Assembly: GCF_016793485.1 (NCBI RefSeq)
Contig: NZ_JAEULZ010000019.1
Span: 26,571-90,570 of the forward strand
Length of the DNA stretch: 64,000 nucleotides
Source of the DNA: Mesorhizobium sp.
Lineage (GTDB): Bacteria; Pseudomonadota; Alphaproteobacteria; Rhizobiales; Rhizobiaceae
Direction: 5' to 3'
Under the pieces are notes generated by a model. The model saw only the letters and a list, made by a program, of their open reading frames with translations. It was not told the origin of the DNA and did not search any database. Positions 34,091 to 43,766 of this stretch are shown piece after piece. A program made the translations under genes and the position numbers. The first letter of the stretch is position 1. Each line of letters starts with the position of its first letter.

Positions 34091-34714
34091 TCAGCGACTT
34101 TCGCTTACAGCGTCCATCACACGCCTCGGCCGTTTGCCGGTGAGCTTTTCGATGATGTCGGCCACGGCCACGCGGACCGATTCCATGCCGTGGCTCGTGT
34201 CGATGACAAAATCGGCGAGCGCGCGTTTCTCTGCGTCCGGCACCTGCTTGCCGAGGATTTTCTGGAATTTTTCTTCCGTCATGCCCGGTCGGGCAAGCAC
34301 ACGCTCGCGCTGGACTTCGTAGGGCGCGCTAACGACCACCACCAGATCGACCCTGTCGCGGCCATCCGTTTCATAGAGGAGGGGTATGTCGAGGACCGCC
34401 AACGGCGCGCCGGCGGCATGGTGGGGCTTGAGATAGGCTGTTGCATCCGCCCGGATGAGCGGATGAACGATCTCTTCCAGGCGTCTCAGGGCTACGGCAT
34501 CCCCTAAGACTTTTTCGGCAAGTTTGGATCGGTCGACTATGCCATCCCTGGTCGTTCCCGGAAAAGCCGCTTCGACGAGAGGCGCGGCCTTGCCGCGATA
34601 CAGCCGATGAACAGCTTCGTCAGAATCGTGGACCGGTACGCCATATTCGGAGAAAATCTTGGCGGTCGTCGACTTCCCCATGCCAATGGAGCCGGTCAGA
34701 CCCAGCAGGATCAT
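34091..34714 (-). CDS. coaE: Dephospho-CoA kinase CoaE
   Basis: Last enzyme of coenzyme A synthesis; phosphorylates the 3'-hydroxyl of dephospho-CoA. The 207-residue cytoplasmic kinase has the P-loop [12 protein letters not shown] at residues 5-16, [10 protein letters not shown] near residue 30, and [14 protein letters not shown] near residue 108, with a C-terminal lid region. It overlaps the aroE stop by four bases (34711-34714), so the genes are translationally coupled. Confidence 0.95.
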   Translation of the reverse strand: MILLGLTGSIGMGKSTTAKIFSEYGVPVHDSDEAVHRLYRGKAAPLVEAAFPGTTRDGIVDRSKLAEKVLGDAVALRRLEEIVHPLIRADATAYLKPHHAAGAPLAVLDIPLLYETDGRDRVDLVVVVSAPYEVQRERVLARPGMTEEKFQKILGKQVPDAEKRALADFVIDTSHGMESVRVAVADIIEKLTGKRPRRVMDAVSESR

Positions 34715-35574
34715 TTCTTTGCTGCCGAAACCGTTTCGGACATCTCCGCGACGATCATGTCCCGCAACTCCCGCGTTACCTCAGGCCGCCTGCCGAACCA
34801 TCGCTCGAAGCCGGGCACAGCCTGATGCAGCAGCATGCCAAGTCCGTCGACGGTCCTCAGCCCCTGCTTGCGGGCAGCGGCCAATAGCGGCGTTTCGAGC
34901 GGAACGTACACAATGTCTGTAACGATGACGTGCCGCGGAAGAAGGGACGGATCGGCTGGCAGCGCATCCGCCCCGCCCTTTCCCGCCATCCCGAGCGAGG
35001 TCGTATTGACCACCAACCCGGCATCGGAAAGCAGTTCGCCTGTCTCCGAAGTCCCATGCGCCGATACGCCCGCGCCAAACCTATCAGACAGTTCTTGCGC
35101 CCGAGTGATCGTCCGGTTGACGATCCTAATGTCCTTGAACCCGCGTTCCTTCAGCGCCTGTATGACCGCCCGGCTTGCGCCGCCTGCTCCAAGCACGACC
35201 GCAGGTCCGGCTCTGGTCCAGTCAGGAGCGTATTCGTCCAGGTTTGCGGCAAAGCCCAAAGCGTCCGTGTTTCCGCCGACGAGACTTCCGTCTTCGAACC
35301 ACAGCGTGTTTACGGCGCCGATCAGTTCGGCGGCTTCGTCACGGCGCGACACCGCCTGAAAAGCCGCTTCCTTGTGCGGAATCGTGACATTGCCACCCGC
35401 AAACCCATCCGCCTGCAGCCTCGCGACGAACCGACCAAGGTCTGCCGGGGCAACCTCGATTGCTTCATAAGTACCGGCGATGCAGTATTTTTTCAGCCAA
35501 TGGCCGTGGATCATCGGCGAGCGCGAGTGCGCGATCGGATAGCCGCAGATAAAGGCTCTTCTCGTTTCAGCCAT
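34711..35574 (-). CDS. aroE: Shikimate dehydrogenase AroE
   Basis: NADP-dependent reduction of 3-dehydroshikimate to shikimate in aromatic amino acid synthesis. The 287-residue protein has the substrate-binding N-terminal domain ([13 protein letters not shown] at residues 10-22; [11 protein letters not shown] near residue 64; GAVNTLWF near residue 90) and a Rossmann C-terminal domain ([14 protein letters not shown] near residue 130; [13 protein letters not shown] near residue 152; [11 protein letters not shown]). The ATG at 35574 overlaps the maf stop by eight bases; a longer frame to 35604 is not needed. A member of the coupled minus-strand series maf-aroE-coaE. Confidence 0.95.
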   Translation of the reverse strand: MAETRRAFICGYPIAHSRSPMIHGHWLKKYCIAGTYEAIEVAPADLGRFVARLQADGFAGGNVTIPHKEAAFQAVSRRDEAAELIGAVNTLWFEDGSLVGGNTDALGFAANLDEYAPDWTRAGPAVVLGAGGASRAVIQALKERGFKDIRIVNRTITRAQELSDRFGAGVSAHGTSETGELLSDAGLVVNTTSLGMAGKGGADALPADPSLLPRHVIVTDIVYVPLETPLLAAARKQGLRTVDGLGMLLHQAVPGFERWFGRRPEVTRELRDMIVAEMSETVSAAKK

Positions 35575-36166
35575 CGATGGCTCCGAGTTTTCGCAATTCC
35601 GCAAGCATGGGCATGAGCGGAAGTCCGACGATGGTGAAATGGTCGCCCTCGATTTTTTCGAAGAGCTGAATGCCTTCGCCCTCGATCTGGTAGGCGCCGA
35701 CCGAATTCAGGGCTACCGGCCCGACCCGCGCCAGATGTCGGCCGATGAAGGCAGGCTCGAGTTTCCTCATGGTCAAGTTTGCTACGCCAGCATGTCGCCA
35801 GAACGCCGCGCCATTGCGCGCCAGGACGGCGGCGCTGTTCAGTTGATGCGTCTGCCCGGAAAGCTTGAGAAGGTGCCGCCTTGCATTCTCCATATCCACG
35901 GGTTTGTGAAAGAGTTCGTCGCCGAGGGACAGCGTCTGATCGCACCCGAGTACGAGCCGTCCGGGAAATCTTTCGCTGACATCGACCGCCTTGGCCTCGG
36001 CCAGCACGAGCGCGACATCTTCCGGGGACACCCGGCTGCCCTGAAGCGTCGCCTCGACGGCGCGTTCATCGATATCGGCCGGCACCACTTCCAGGGCGAC
36101 GCCGGCGGCTTCGAGCATCGCCCGCCGAAACCGGCTGCCGGATGCAAGAATGATCGTTTCAGCCAT
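35567..36166 (-). CDS. maf: Maf family nucleotide pyrophosphatase
   Basis: A 199-residue Maf/YhdE/YceF family protein, predicted to hydrolyse non-canonical or modified nucleoside triphosphates (dTTP/UTP or m7GTP depending on subgroup) and linked in some bacteria to septum control. Motifs: [13 protein letters not shown] at the N-terminus (usual form ASxSPRR; here the proline is absent), PADIDERAV near residue 29, GCDQTLSL near residue 74 with the catalytic aspartate, and a C-terminal [12 protein letters not shown]. The subgroup cannot be told by eye. It overlaps aroE by eight bases and follows ppsR with 57 bp between. Confidence 0.9.
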   Translation of the reverse strand: MAETIILASGSRFRRAMLEAAGVALEVVPADIDERAVEATLQGSRVSPEDVALVLAEAKAVDVSERFPGRLVLGCDQTLSLGDELFHKPVDMENARRHLLKLSGQTHQLNSAAVLARNGAAFWRHAGVANLTMRKLEPAFIGRHLARVGPVALNSVGAYQIEGEGIQLFEKIEGDHFTIVGLPLMPMLAELRKLGAIDG

Positions 36167-36223
36167 ATCGGGATACCTCGCCCTCGCGTGATCGACAGGC
36201 GTATAGCACGGCCCGCGGAGACG

Positions 36224-37045
36224 TCACCGTCCCTTTGGGCGAATCGCCAGGATCGCCGCGGCCGTCTCCTCGATCGACCGGCGGCTGACGTCAATCACCG
36301 GCCAGCCATGTCGCGTGAATATCTGACGCGCATAGGCCAGTTCTTCCGAGATCTCGGCCCGGCTTGCATAGGCCTGCGCGTCGAATCCGGACATGGCTCC
36401 AAGCGAACGGTTCTCCCGGACCTGGGAAATTCGGTCTGCCGTGGCCAGAAGCCCGACGATCAGGGGTCCTTTCGCCTGAACCAGGCTCACGGGTATCGGC
36501 ATCCCCAGCACAATGGGGATGTTGGCCGTCTTGATCCCCCTGTTGGCCAGATAGATCGATGTCGGCGTCTTAGACGTGCGCGAGACTCCAACCAGCACGA
36601 TATCCGCCTGCTCGGCATCCTCGATCAGCTGCCCGTCATCGTGCTCCATCGTGAAGTTCAGCGCATCGATACGCCTGAAATAGTCGGCGTCCAGTATGTG
36701 CTGCGCGCCGACCCTGCGGCCCGTCGGTGTTCCCAGGTAAGACTGGAACACGGTTAGCACCGGTTCAAGAACGGACACAGCCGGAAGTCCCTGGGAAGCG
36801 CAACAGTCGTCGATGAGACGCGCAAGAACGGGATCAACCACTGTATAGAGGACGATCCCGGGCTCCTCCTCGATTTCCTGAAAGACCTTGCGAACCTGCT
36901 TTTCCGTACGGATCAGGGGATAGATGTGCTCGATAGCCCTGGCGTTCTTGTATTGCGCCGATGCCGCGCGCCCGGCTGCCAGCAGGGTTTCACCGGTCGC
37001 ATCGGAGATCAGATGCAGATGGAAGAAATTTTGAGGCTTGTTCAC
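36224..37045 (-). CDS. ppsR: Pyruvate, phosphate dikinase / PEP synthase regulatory protein (PSRP, DUF299)
   Basis: Bifunctional kinase/phosphorylase that reversibly phosphorylates a threonine of PEP synthase or PPDK. The 273-residue protein starts with the family-standard [16 protein letters not shown] (residues 6-21), has a P-loop-like [15 protein letters not shown] near residue 155 and a C-terminal [19 protein letters not shown] segment. I chose GTG 37045 because upstream residues look unlike the family. This gene family borders the chromosomal origin next to hemE in several alphaproteobacteria. It diverges from hemE across a 372-bp gap. Confidence 0.93.
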   Translation of the reverse strand: MNKPQNFFHLHLISDATGETLLAAGRAASAQYKNARAIEHIYPLIRTEKQVRKVFQEIEEEPGIVLYTVVDPVLARLIDDCCASQGLPAVSVLEPVLTVFQSYLGTPTGRRVGAQHILDADYFRRIDALNFTMEHDDGQLIEDAEQADIVLVGVSRTSKTPTSIYLANRGIKTANIPIVLGMPIPVSLVQAKGPLIVGLLATADRISQVRENRSLGAMSGFDAQAYASRAEISEELAYARQIFTRHGWPVIDVSRRSIEETAAAILAIRPKGR

Positions 37046-37417
37046 TTCTTCACGGAATTCTTTGCCGGCTGTGGCTTTGTGTGGACGACGTTGGAGAAAC
37101 AGACGGGGCCGTCCCAAGCGACTGTATCAAATGGCCGGATGTCCACAATCCACCCCTGCGCCAGTGTCGTTCTCCGGACTGGGATGGCATTGGGGACAAT
37201 TGTGGATCGCACTATTTTCAATTTTCCAAGCACAAGGCACCGCACCGATAAGTCGCGACAAATCCACGCGGATTCGGCATGATCCCCAGACTTGTCCTTT
37301 TCCGGCGATGTTTCGTCCTTTATGAGGGAACCCGCCTTTCCTGGGGCCGCTGGGGACAAGTCGAGACCATCGATTCCCACAGAGTCTAAGAATCAGAAAC
37401 AAGAAAGAATCTCAATT
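37046..37417. other. oriC: Predicted chromosomal replication origin (oriC) region between ppsR and hemE
   Basis: This 372-bp gap separates leftward genes (ppsR and beyond) from rightward genes (hemE onward), and oriC maps beside hemE in Caulobacter and Sinorhizobium. It holds three TGTGGA/TCCACA hexamers that resemble DnaA boxes at 7 of 9 positions (37080-37088, 37139-37147, 37201-37209), a repeated TGGGGACAA (37191 and 37351), an A/T-rich stretch at about 37388-37428 that could melt, and a GANTC cluster. No consensus-perfect DnaA box was found, so the exact origin is inferred from context. Confidence 0.6.
37372..37411. promoter_or_regulatory. Cluster of four GANTC (CcrM-type methylation) sites before hemE
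   Basis: GATTC 37372-37376, GAGTC 37382-37386, GAATC 37390-37394 and GAATC 37407-37411 lie within 40 bp, with a fifth (GATTC) at 37271. GANTC is the CcrM methylation target in alphaproteobacteria and usually marks cell-cycle-controlled promoters, GcrA-dependent ones among them. The cluster ends seven bases before the likely hemE start codon. Confidence 0.6.
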
Positions 37418-38467
37418 TTGGTTTTAGACGGAAGGTCTGGACAGAGAGCGATCCTCGACGTGTTGCGAGGGGACTGCGTCTTTCCTCCACCCATCTGGAT
37501 GATGCGACAGGCAGGTCGCTATCTCCCTGAGTACCGCGAGACCCGCAAACGCGCCGGAAGCTTCCTCGACCTTTGCTACAACCCGGATCTTGCGGTCGAG
37601 GTGACCTTGCAGCCCATCCGCCGTTTTGGCTTTGACGCGGCGATTGTCTTTTCCGACATCCTGGTCGTACCGCACGCACTGGGCCGCGATCTGCGTTTCG
37701 AGGAAGGTCGTGGGCCTTTGATGAATCCGATCAAGCCTGATGAGGTCGACCGGCTTGATGGCGAGATGTTTCACGTGAATCTGTCCGCCACCTACGAAAC
37801 AATCCGCCGGCTTCGTGCGGAACTGCCGACCGAAACCGCCTTGATCGGCTTTTGCGGAGCACCTTTCACCGTCGCGAGCTACATGATTGCCGGGCATGGA
37901 ACGCCGGACCAGGCTCCGGCCCGGTTGTTCGGCTACCGTCATCCACAGGCGATGACGAAGCTATTGAATTTGCTGGCAGACTTCTCGGCGGCCTATCTTA
38001 TCCGGCAGATTGAGGCAGGCGCCGATGTCGTCCAGATATTCGACAGTTGGTCCGGTGTGCTCGACGAGGCAAGTTTCGAAGACTATTGCGTCGCTCCGGT
38101 TGCCCGAATGGTCAAGACGGTTCACGCGGCCTGCCCGGGAGTGCCGATCATTGGTTTTCCTCGTGGCGCCGGCAGCCGCTACCGCGACTACCGCGGCAAG
38201 ACAGGGGTGACAGGCCTGGCTCTGGATTGGACCGTTCCCTTGTCGCAAGCTCGAGAACTTCAAGCCGGTGGGGCTGTTCAGGGTAATCTCGATCCTCAAC
38301 GTCTCGTGGCAGGCGGTAAGGCGCTGGAGGATGGCGTTGATGCCATTCTCGCGACCCTGGGAGAGGGTCCGCTTATATTCAATCTTGGGCACGGCGTGAC
38401 GCCTGATACCCCACTTCTTCATGTGGAACAGATGGTTGCGGCTGTCCGGAAAGCAGGTCGATCATGA
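37418..38467 (+). CDS. hemE: Uroporphyrinogen decarboxylase HemE
   Basis: Cytoplasmic enzyme of heme synthesis that decarboxylates uroporphyrinogen III to coproporphyrinogen III. The 349-residue protein has [18 protein letters not shown] (about residues 24-41, the substrate-binding arginine loop), [12 protein letters not shown] near residue 80 with the catalytic aspartate, and [12 protein letters not shown] and [12 protein letters not shown] near the end. The start is set by inference: TTG 37418 is the only plausible in-frame start near the conserved region, with AAGAAAG about 10 bases upstream; an ATG at 37292 would add 42 unconserved residues and run through the GANTC cluster. It overlaps hemJ by ATGA. 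Confidence 0.93.
   Translation: MVLDGRSGQRAILDVLRGDCVFPPPIWMMRQAGRYLPEYRETRKRAGSFLDLCYNPDLAVEVTLQPIRRFGFDAAIVFSDILVVPHALGRDLRFEEGRGPLMNPIKPDEVDRLDGEMFHVNLSATYETIRRLRAELPTETALIGFCGAPFTVASYMIAGHGTPDQAPARLFGYRHPQAMTKLLNLLADFSAAYLIRQIEAGADVVQIFDSWSGVLDEASFEDYCVAPVARMVKTVHAACPGVPIIGFPRGAGSRYRDYRGKTGVTGLALDWTVPLSQARELQAGGAVQGNLDPQRLVAGGKALEDGVDAILATLGEGPLIFNLGHGVTPDTPLLHVEQMVAAVRKAGRS
37767..37782. promoter_or_regulatory. parS: parS-like site inside hemE
   Basis: TGTTTCACGTGAATCT matches the parS consensus at 14 of 16 positions with the full central core. It is 350 bp into hemE, encoding Met-Phe-His-Val-Asn-Leu, only about 400-700 bp from the predicted origin. It shares its two-position mismatch pattern (right arm) with the site in mltA. 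Confidence 0.6.
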
Positions 38468-38973
38468 ATTCGCCGGCCAGTCGCGCCGTCACCGCACTTG
38501 TCGTTTTTTCCATACTGGCGTTGGCGGTTTTCCTGTTCTGGCCCGAGCAGCTCTATCTTTGGGCAAAGGCGATCCATGTGATCGCCGTGATCGCCTGGAT
38601 GGCCGGGATGCTCTATCTGCCCCGGTTGTTCGTCTATCATGCCGATGTTCCGGTCGGCTCGCCGCAATCCGAGACGTTCAAGGTGATGGAGAGGCGTCTT
38701 CTCCGCGCGATCATCAATCCGGCTATGGTTGTGACTTGGGTTTTTGGACTTTGGCTTGCTTGGCGGGGCTTTGATTTTTCGGGTGGTTGGCTGCATGCCA
38801 AAATAGGACTCGTGGTTCTTCTATCCGGCGTTCATGGATATTTGTCGGGTGGCGTCCGCCGCTTCGCTGAGGACCGCAATCAAAAATCCTCACGGCACTG
38901 GCGCATCGTCAACGAGGTTCCTACCTTGTTGATGATCGCTATTGTGATCCTGGTTGTCGTGAAGCCATTCTAG
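38464..38973 (+). CDS. hemJ: Protoporphyrinogen oxidase HemJ
   Basis: Inner-membrane oxidase that converts protoporphyrinogen IX to protoporphyrin IX and replaces HemG/HemY in many alphaproteobacteria. The 169-residue protein has about four to five hydrophobic helices and the HemJ conserved segments [21 protein letters not shown] (about residues 35-55, first conserved His) and [20 protein letters not shown] (about 109-128, further His). ATGA overlap with hemE places two heme-pathway steps in one operon at the origin. The C-terminal helix ends VVVKPF. Confidence 0.92.
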   Translation: MNSPASRAVTALVVFSILALAVFLFWPEQLYLWAKAIHVIAVIAWMAGMLYLPRLFVYHADVPVGSPQSETFKVMERRLLRAIINPAMVVTWVFGLWLAWRGFDFSGGWLHAKIGLVVLLSGVHGYLSGGVRRFAEDRNQKSSRHWRIVNEVPTLLMIAIVILVVVKPF

Positions 38974-38990
38974 GAATGGATTCTTTGCTG

Positions 38991-39019
38991 CTTGCTCTTT
39001 GCGGCCTACGCAGCTAGAA
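38991..39019 (+). promoter_or_regulatory. Candidate promoter in the rho leader
   Basis: CTTGCT at 38991-38996 and CTAGAA at 39014-39019 are 17 bp apart, a fair match to the rhizobial housekeeping pattern. The same 160-bp leader holds three GANTC sites (38979, 39023, 39124). This would give rho a leader of about 110 nt, where autoregulation of rho by early termination is usual; no leader peptide or clear rut pattern was identified. Confidence 0.35.
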
Positions 39020-39133
39020 AGCGATTCTTCCTTTCTCGTCCTGAGCCGCCTGTCAGCCTTCGGCGTGGCCGCCTAGACGACAATCGCCTTAGCCGATTTA
39101 TACCTCCCCGTACCGCTCATTCAGAGTCTATCC

Positions 39134-40399
39134 ATGCAGGAAATGAAACTCGCAGAATTCAAGAACAAGAAGCCGCCGGAGCTGATCGCTTACGCCGAAT
39201 CGCTCGAGGTGGAGAACGCCAGCGTCATGCGCAAGCAGGAGCTGATGTTCGCGATCCTCAAGAAGCTGGCCGCCCAGGATGTCGAGATCATCGGCGACGG
39301 TGTGGTCGAAGTGCTGCAGGATGGGTTCGGCTTCCTTCGCTCCGCCAACGCAAACTATTTGCCAGGCCCGGACGATATCTATATCTCGCCGTCCCAGATC
39401 CGCCGCTTCTCGCTGAAGACCGGCGATACGGTCGAAGGCCCGATTCGGAGCCCGAAGGAAGGCGAGCGCTACTTCGCCCTCCTCAAGGTCAATACGATCA
39501 ATTTCGACGATCCCGAGAAGATCCGGCACAAGATTCATTTCGATAACCTGACGCCGCTCTATCCGACCGAGCGGCTGCGCATGGAAATCGACAACTCGAC
39601 AAGCAAGGACATCTCGCCGCGAGTCATCGATCTCGTCGCGCCGATCGGCAAGGGCCAGCGCGCGTTGATCAACGCCCAGCCGCGCACCGGTAAAACGGTG
39701 CTGATGCAGAACATCGCGCACTCGATTACGGCCAATCATCCGGAGTGCTATCTGATCGTTCTCCTGATCGATGAGCGTCCCGAAGAAGTCACCGACATGC
39801 AGCGGTCGGTGAAGGGCGAGGTAATCTCCTCGACCTTCGACGAGCCGGCCGTGCGTCACGTCCAGGTCGCCGAAATGGTGATCGAAAAGGCGAAGCGCCT
39901 CGTCGAGCATGGCCGCGACGTCGTCATCCTGCTGGATTCGATCACGCGCCTTGGCCGTGCCTACAACACAGTTGTGCCATCCTCCGGCAAGGTTCTGACC
40001 GGCGGCGTCGACGCAAACGCTCTTCAACGCCCAAAGCGCTTCTTTGGTGCGGCACGCAACATCGAAGAGGGCGGATCGCTTACTATCATCGCGACCGCAC
40101 TGATCGATACCGGTAGCCGCATGGACGAAGTGATCTTCGAAGAGTTCAAGGGCACCGGTAACTGCGAAATTCAGCTCGACCGCAAGGTGGCAGACAAGCG
40201 CATTTACCCAGCGATGGACATTCTCAAGTCGGGCACGCGCAAGGAAGACTTGCTGGTTCCCAAGGCAGACCTGCAGAAGATTTTTGTGTTGCGCAGGATC
40301 CTGGCGCCGATGGGTACGACGGACGCGATCGAGTTCCTCATCGACAAGCTCAAGCAGACCAAGACGAATGCGGACTTCTTCGACTCAATGAATACCTGA
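39134..40399 (+). CDS. rho: Transcription termination factor Rho
   Basis: Hexameric RNA-dependent ATPase/translocase that ends transcription at unstructured C-rich RNA. The 421-residue protein has the N-terminal RNA-binding OB fold ([23 protein letters not shown]-like segment, quoted as DGFGFLRS near residue 64, and [13 protein letters not shown] near residue 80), the P-loop [11 protein letters not shown] near residue 182, [14 protein letters not shown] near residue 214, [13 protein letters not shown] near residue 265 and the secondary RNA-binding loop around [20 protein letters not shown]. The ATG at 39134 is family-standard. Confidence 0.97.
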   Translation: MQEMKLAEFKNKKPPELIAYAESLEVENASVMRKQELMFAILKKLAAQDVEIIGDGVVEVLQDGFGFLRSANANYLPGPDDIYISPSQIRRFSLKTGDTVEGPIRSPKEGERYFALLKVNTINFDDPEKIRHKIHFDNLTPLYPTERLRMEIDNSTSKDISPRVIDLVAPIGKGQRALINAQPRTGKTVLMQNIAHSITANHPECYLIVLLIDERPEEVTDMQRSVKGEVISSTFDEPAVRHVQVAEMVIEKAKRLVEHGRDVVILLDSITRLGRAYNTVVPSSGKVLTGGVDANALQRPKRFFGAARNIEEGGSLTIIATALIDTGSRMDEVIFEEFKGTGNCEIQLDRKVADKRIYPAMDILKSGTRKEDLLVPKADLQKIFVLRRILAPMGTTDAIEFLIDKLKQTKTNADFFDSMNT

Positions 40400-40466
40400 G
40401 CCACTTCAAGCTTCGGTATGGATTCGGTAACGGAACGATCCCAAGTTTCTCGTTCAGATTTCTGAG

Positions 40467-41780
40467 ATGGTGGTTTCGCCCGACACGATTGTGGCTCTCT
40501 CGAGTGGGCGGCTGCCGGCTGGTATCGCTGTATTGAGGGTGTCTGGCCCAAGGACTCGATTCGTAATCGAAACGATCGTTGGTCGGATCCCGCAGGCGCG
40601 GTCGGCGACTTTCGCTCGGTTCCGGAATTCAATCAACCAAACGATCGATTCGGGTCTGTTACTATTTTTTCCGAGTCCCCATAGCTTCACAGGCGAGGAT
40701 AGCGCGGAGTTCCATGTTCATGGTGGGAAAGCTGTCGTTGCTTCGCTTTTAAATGAACTTGTAGGTATCGCCGGAGTTCGGGCGGCCGAGGCGGGCGAGT
40801 TTACCCGACGCGCGTTCCTCAACGGCAAAGTCGACCTGCTGGAGACGGAAGCCCTGGCCGATCTGATCGCTGCCGAAACCGAGGCACAGAGACGCCTGGC
40901 TCTTCTGAATGCGCAAGGCGGCGGATCCCAGACTTATATGCATTGGCGGAATCGGCTGGTGCGAGCCCGTGCGATGATCGAAGCTGAACTCGATTTCGCT
41001 GACGAATCCGATGTCGCTGACTGCCTTGGCGAATCCGTTTGGCTGGATGTCGCTGATTTACTTCAGGAAATCCGCGTCCATGTCCGGGGCTACCATCGTG
41101 CCGAAGTTGTTCGCGATGGCTTCGATGTCGTCATTGTGGGCGCCCCTAACGCCGGCAAATCGAGCCTGCTGAACGCGTTGGCAAAGCGTGACGTGGCCAT
41201 TGTGTCAGACGAACCGGGTACGACGCGAGATTTGGTGGAAATTTCGCTGGATTTGGGCGGGGTGAAGGTACGGCTCACTGATACTGCCGGAATCCGGGAA
41301 GGAGCAGGAAAAGTCGAGGCTATCGGCATAAGTCGCGCCAAGGAGCGGGCTTCGGTGGCCGACCTGGTGCTCTATCTGCTCGATCCGACCGGCGATGCCG
41401 TGTCCGTTCCAGACGTTGAAGAAGCAAAACTCGTCCGTGTGGGGACAAAATGTGATCTTTTGCCGCCTGCGCATGACGTACACTTGGCGGTGTCCTCGGT
41501 TTCTCATGAAGGCCTATCGGAACTGTTGTCGATGCTGGAGTCTCGTGCTGTAGAGGTTGTTGGGAATATCGGGGATATTCTCCCGTTTCGGCTGCGGCAT
41601 GTAAGGCTGCTCGAGGAGACCGCAAGCTGCCTTGAGACTGCGCTGCAGCCCGCCAAGGACCTGGAACTCCGGGCAGACGATCTTCGCGCGGCAAGCGATC
41701 GTCTCGGCAGGATTTCAGGAGCAGTGGACGTCGAGGATTTGCTCGATGTCATCTTTTCGCAGTTTTGCATCGGCAAATGA
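40467..41780 (+). CDS. mnmE: tRNA uridine-5-carboxymethylaminomethyl modification GTPase MnmE
   Basis: GTPase that works with MnmG to put the (carboxymethyl)aminomethyl group on U34 of certain tRNAs. The 437-residue protein has the N-terminal formyl-THF-binding domain (DTIVALSSG, GRLPAGIAVLRVSG at residues 14-27; FTGEDSAEFHVHGG near residue 73), helical domain, an inserted G domain (GAPNAGKSSLLNAL near residue 225; DTAGIREGAG near residue 271) and ends with the catalytic CIGK motif. The gene is complete. Its sequence is visibly more A/T-rich than outer genes. A parS-like site lies nine bases past the stop. Confidence 0.96.
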   Translation: MVVSPDTIVALSSGRLPAGIAVLRVSGPRTRFVIETIVGRIPQARSATFARFRNSINQTIDSGLLLFFPSPHSFTGEDSAEFHVHGGKAVVASLLNELVGIAGVRAAEAGEFTRRAFLNGKVDLLETEALADLIAAETEAQRRLALLNAQGGGSQTYMHWRNRLVRARAMIEAELDFADESDVADCLGESVWLDVADLLQEIRVHVRGYHRAEVVRDGFDVVIVGAPNAGKSSLLNALAKRDVAIVSDEPGTTRDLVEISLDLGGVKVRLTDTAGIREGAGKVEAIGISRAKERASVADLVLYLLDPTGDAVSVPDVEEAKLVRVGTKCDLLPPAHDVHLAVSSVSHEGLSELLSMLESRAVEVVGNIGDILPFRLRHVRLLEETASCLETALQPAKDLELRADDLRAASDRLGRISGAVDVEDLLDVIFSQFCIGK

Positions 41781-41788
41781 TTGCAAAG

Positions 41789-41804
41789 TGATTCACGTGA
41801 AACA
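41789..41804. promoter_or_regulatory. parS: parS site in the mnmE-mnmG gap
   Basis: TGATTCACGTGAAACA matches the parS consensus at 15 of 16 positions (third base A for T). It is intergenic, nine bases after mnmE and 91 bp before mnmG, about 4.4 kb from the predicted origin and 2.6 kb from parA. Confidence 0.75.
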
Positions 41805-41894
41805 CCCTGGCTGGTGTGAAACCCGCATGGTTTCAAACACTTGACACGGTATCGCAGTGGGACGCATGTGTCGCCCAGCTCCGGAGTTGGCGAG

Positions 41895-43766
41895 ATGATT
41901 GGGAACTACGACGTTGTTGTTGTTGGCGGTGGCCATGCCGGCTGCGAAGCGGCCAGCGCCGCCGCTCGGGCAGGCGCCAACACCGCGCTGATAACGCTGC
42001 GGGCCGACAGGATCGGAACAATGTCCTGCAATCCGGCGATCGGCGGGCTGGGCAAGGGCCATCTTGTCCGGGAAGTCGATGCCCTTGATGGTTTGATGGG
42101 GCGCGCGGCAGACGCCGCGGGTATTCAATTTCGCCTGCTTAATCGACGCAAGGGTCCGGCCGTGCGAGGGCCGAGGACGCAAGCTGACAGGAAGCTCTAT
42201 GCGGAGGCCATTCAGCGCCTGATCTCGGAGCAGCAGAGACTTGACGTCATCGAGGCCGAGGTCATGGACCTTGAAGTCGGTGAAACGGGCATTTCCGCAG
42301 TTATCTTGGCCGATGGACAACGAATTGCCTGCGGCTCCGTTGTGCTGACCACGGGAACGTTCCTGCGCGGTTTGATCCACATTGGGGAGAAGAAGATCGT
42401 CGCGGGTCGGGTGGACGAGAAAGCGTCGTTTGGATTGTCCGAGACGCTCAAGCGCGCCGGTTTGGCTTTGGGCCGCCTGAAGACTGGCACGCCACCGCGC
42501 CTGGACGGTCGCACGATCGATTGGGCCGGGCTGGAAATGCAGTCCGCTGACGAGGACCCCGTCCAGTTCTCTCTGTTGACGGACCGAATTATGAACCCGC
42601 AGATTCAATGCGGTATCACGCGGACAACGCCGGCGACGCATCAATTGGTGCGGGCCAATCTGGGTCGTTCGGCGATGTATTCCGGTTCCATTGAGGGTGT
42701 TGGGCCGAGATACTGCCCGTCGATCGAGGACAAGATCGTAAAATTCGGCGATCGGGAAGGGCATCAGATCTTTCTGGAGCCCGAAGGCCTGGACGACCCT
42801 ACCGTCTATCCCAATGGAATTTCGACCTCGCTCGCCGAAGAGGTCCAGCTTGAGTTGTTAACCACGATTCCGGGCCTGGAGCGCGCCACTATGCTTCAGC
42901 CCGGCTATGCGATTGAGTACGATCACGTTGACCCAAGAGAGTTGGAAACGACTTTGGAAACAAGGAGGCTGAGGGGCCTTTTCCTTGCCGGGCAGATCAA
43001 TGGAACAACGGGGTATGAAGAAGCGGCCGCCCAGGGCGTCGTTGCAGGCATTAATGCCGCGGCGAGGGCCGGTGGTGGAAAGCCGTTCATTCTAAGCCGA
43101 ACCGAAGCCTACATTGGGGTCATGATCGATGATTTGACGACTCGAGGGATAACCGAGCCGTACAGGATGTTCACATCAAGGGCCGAGTTCAGGCTCTCGC
43201 TGCGCGCGGACAATGCAGACGAGCGCTTGACGCCGTTGGCGATGGAGCTCGGGCTGGTATCCAACGAGCGAGTTGTGCGGTTTAGCGAGATGGCGAGCAA
43301 GCTTGATGCTGCACGTAAGCTTGCTTCTGAGTTGGTCGTCAGCCCGACGGAAGGACGAAAGCGGGGACTGGATTTGAATCTGGACGGGGTAAAGCGGTCC
43401 GCCTACGATCTCCTTGCTGTGAAGGAGCAGACTGTTTCGTCGCTTGCGAGGGTATGGCCGGAGTTGGCGTCAATTGACTGCAAAACAGCGGAACGCCTTG
43501 AAACAGAAGCGAAATATGCGGTTTACCTGGAGCGGCAGGCTGTTGACGCCGCCGAGGTTCGCCGTGAAGAGCAGCGATTGATTCCCGACGATGTTGATTT
43601 CTCAGAAGTACCTGGCCTTTCAAACGAGATAAGGCAGAAATTGAAAGCGCGTAATCCCCGGTCTCTTGCCGAGGCGCAGCGAATCGACGGGATGACGCCT
43701 GCTGCGCTCTCCATTGTGATTTCCCATGTGAGGCAGATCGAGCGCCTCGCGAAAGGTGCCGCTTGA
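41895..43766 (+). CDS. mnmG: tRNA uridine-5-carboxymethylaminomethyl modification enzyme MnmG (GidA)
   Basis: FAD/NADH-dependent partner of MnmE in U34 modification. The 623-residue protein begins with the FAD-binding [20 protein letters not shown] segment (about residues 7-26), followed by [18 protein letters not shown] (about 43-60), [12 protein letters not shown] near residue 93, [15 protein letters not shown] near residue 195, [21 protein letters not shown] near residue 362 and a helical C-terminal domain. ATG 41895 has GGAG eight bases upstream; the longer open frame from 41841 would run through unconserved residues. The stop overlaps the rsmG start (TTGA). Confidence 0.96.
   Translation: MIGNYDVVVVGGGHAGCEAASAAARAGANTALITLRADRIGTMSCNPAIGGLGKGHLVREVDALDGLMGRAADAAGIQFRLLNRRKGPAVRGPRTQADRKLYAEAIQRLISEQQRLDVIEAEVMDLEVGETGISAVILADGQRIACGSVVLTTGTFLRGLIHIGEKKIVAGRVDEKASFGLSETLKRAGLALGRLKTGTPPRLDGRTIDWAGLEMQSADEDPVQFSLLTDRIMNPQIQCGITRTTPATHQLVRANLGRSAMYSGSIEGVGPRYCPSIEDKIVKFGDREGHQIFLEPEGLDDPTVYPNGISTSLAEEVQLELLTTIPGLERATMLQPGYAIEYDHVDPRELETTLETRRLRGLFLAGQINGTTGYEEAAAQGVVAGINAAARAGGGKPFILSRTEAYIGVMIDDLTTRGITEPYRMFTSRAEFRLSLRADNADERLTPLAMELGLVSNERVVRFSEMASKLDAARKLASELVVSPTEGRKRGLDLNLDGVKRSAYDLLAVKEQTVSSLARVWPELASIDCKTAERLETEAKYAVYLERQAVDAAEVRREEQRLIPDDVDFSEVPGLSNEIRQKLKARNPRSLAEAQRIDGMTPAALSIVISHVRQIERLAKGAA

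Noticed and set aside
37292-37417. Extension of hemE to an upstream ATG at 37292
   Set aside because: Adds 42 residues unlike HemE N-termini and would place the GANTC cluster and A/T-rich segment inside coding sequence.
41841-41894. Upstream TTG start for mnmG
   Set aside because: Adds 18 unconserved residues; ATG 41895 has a GGAG site and the standard MnmG N-terminus.
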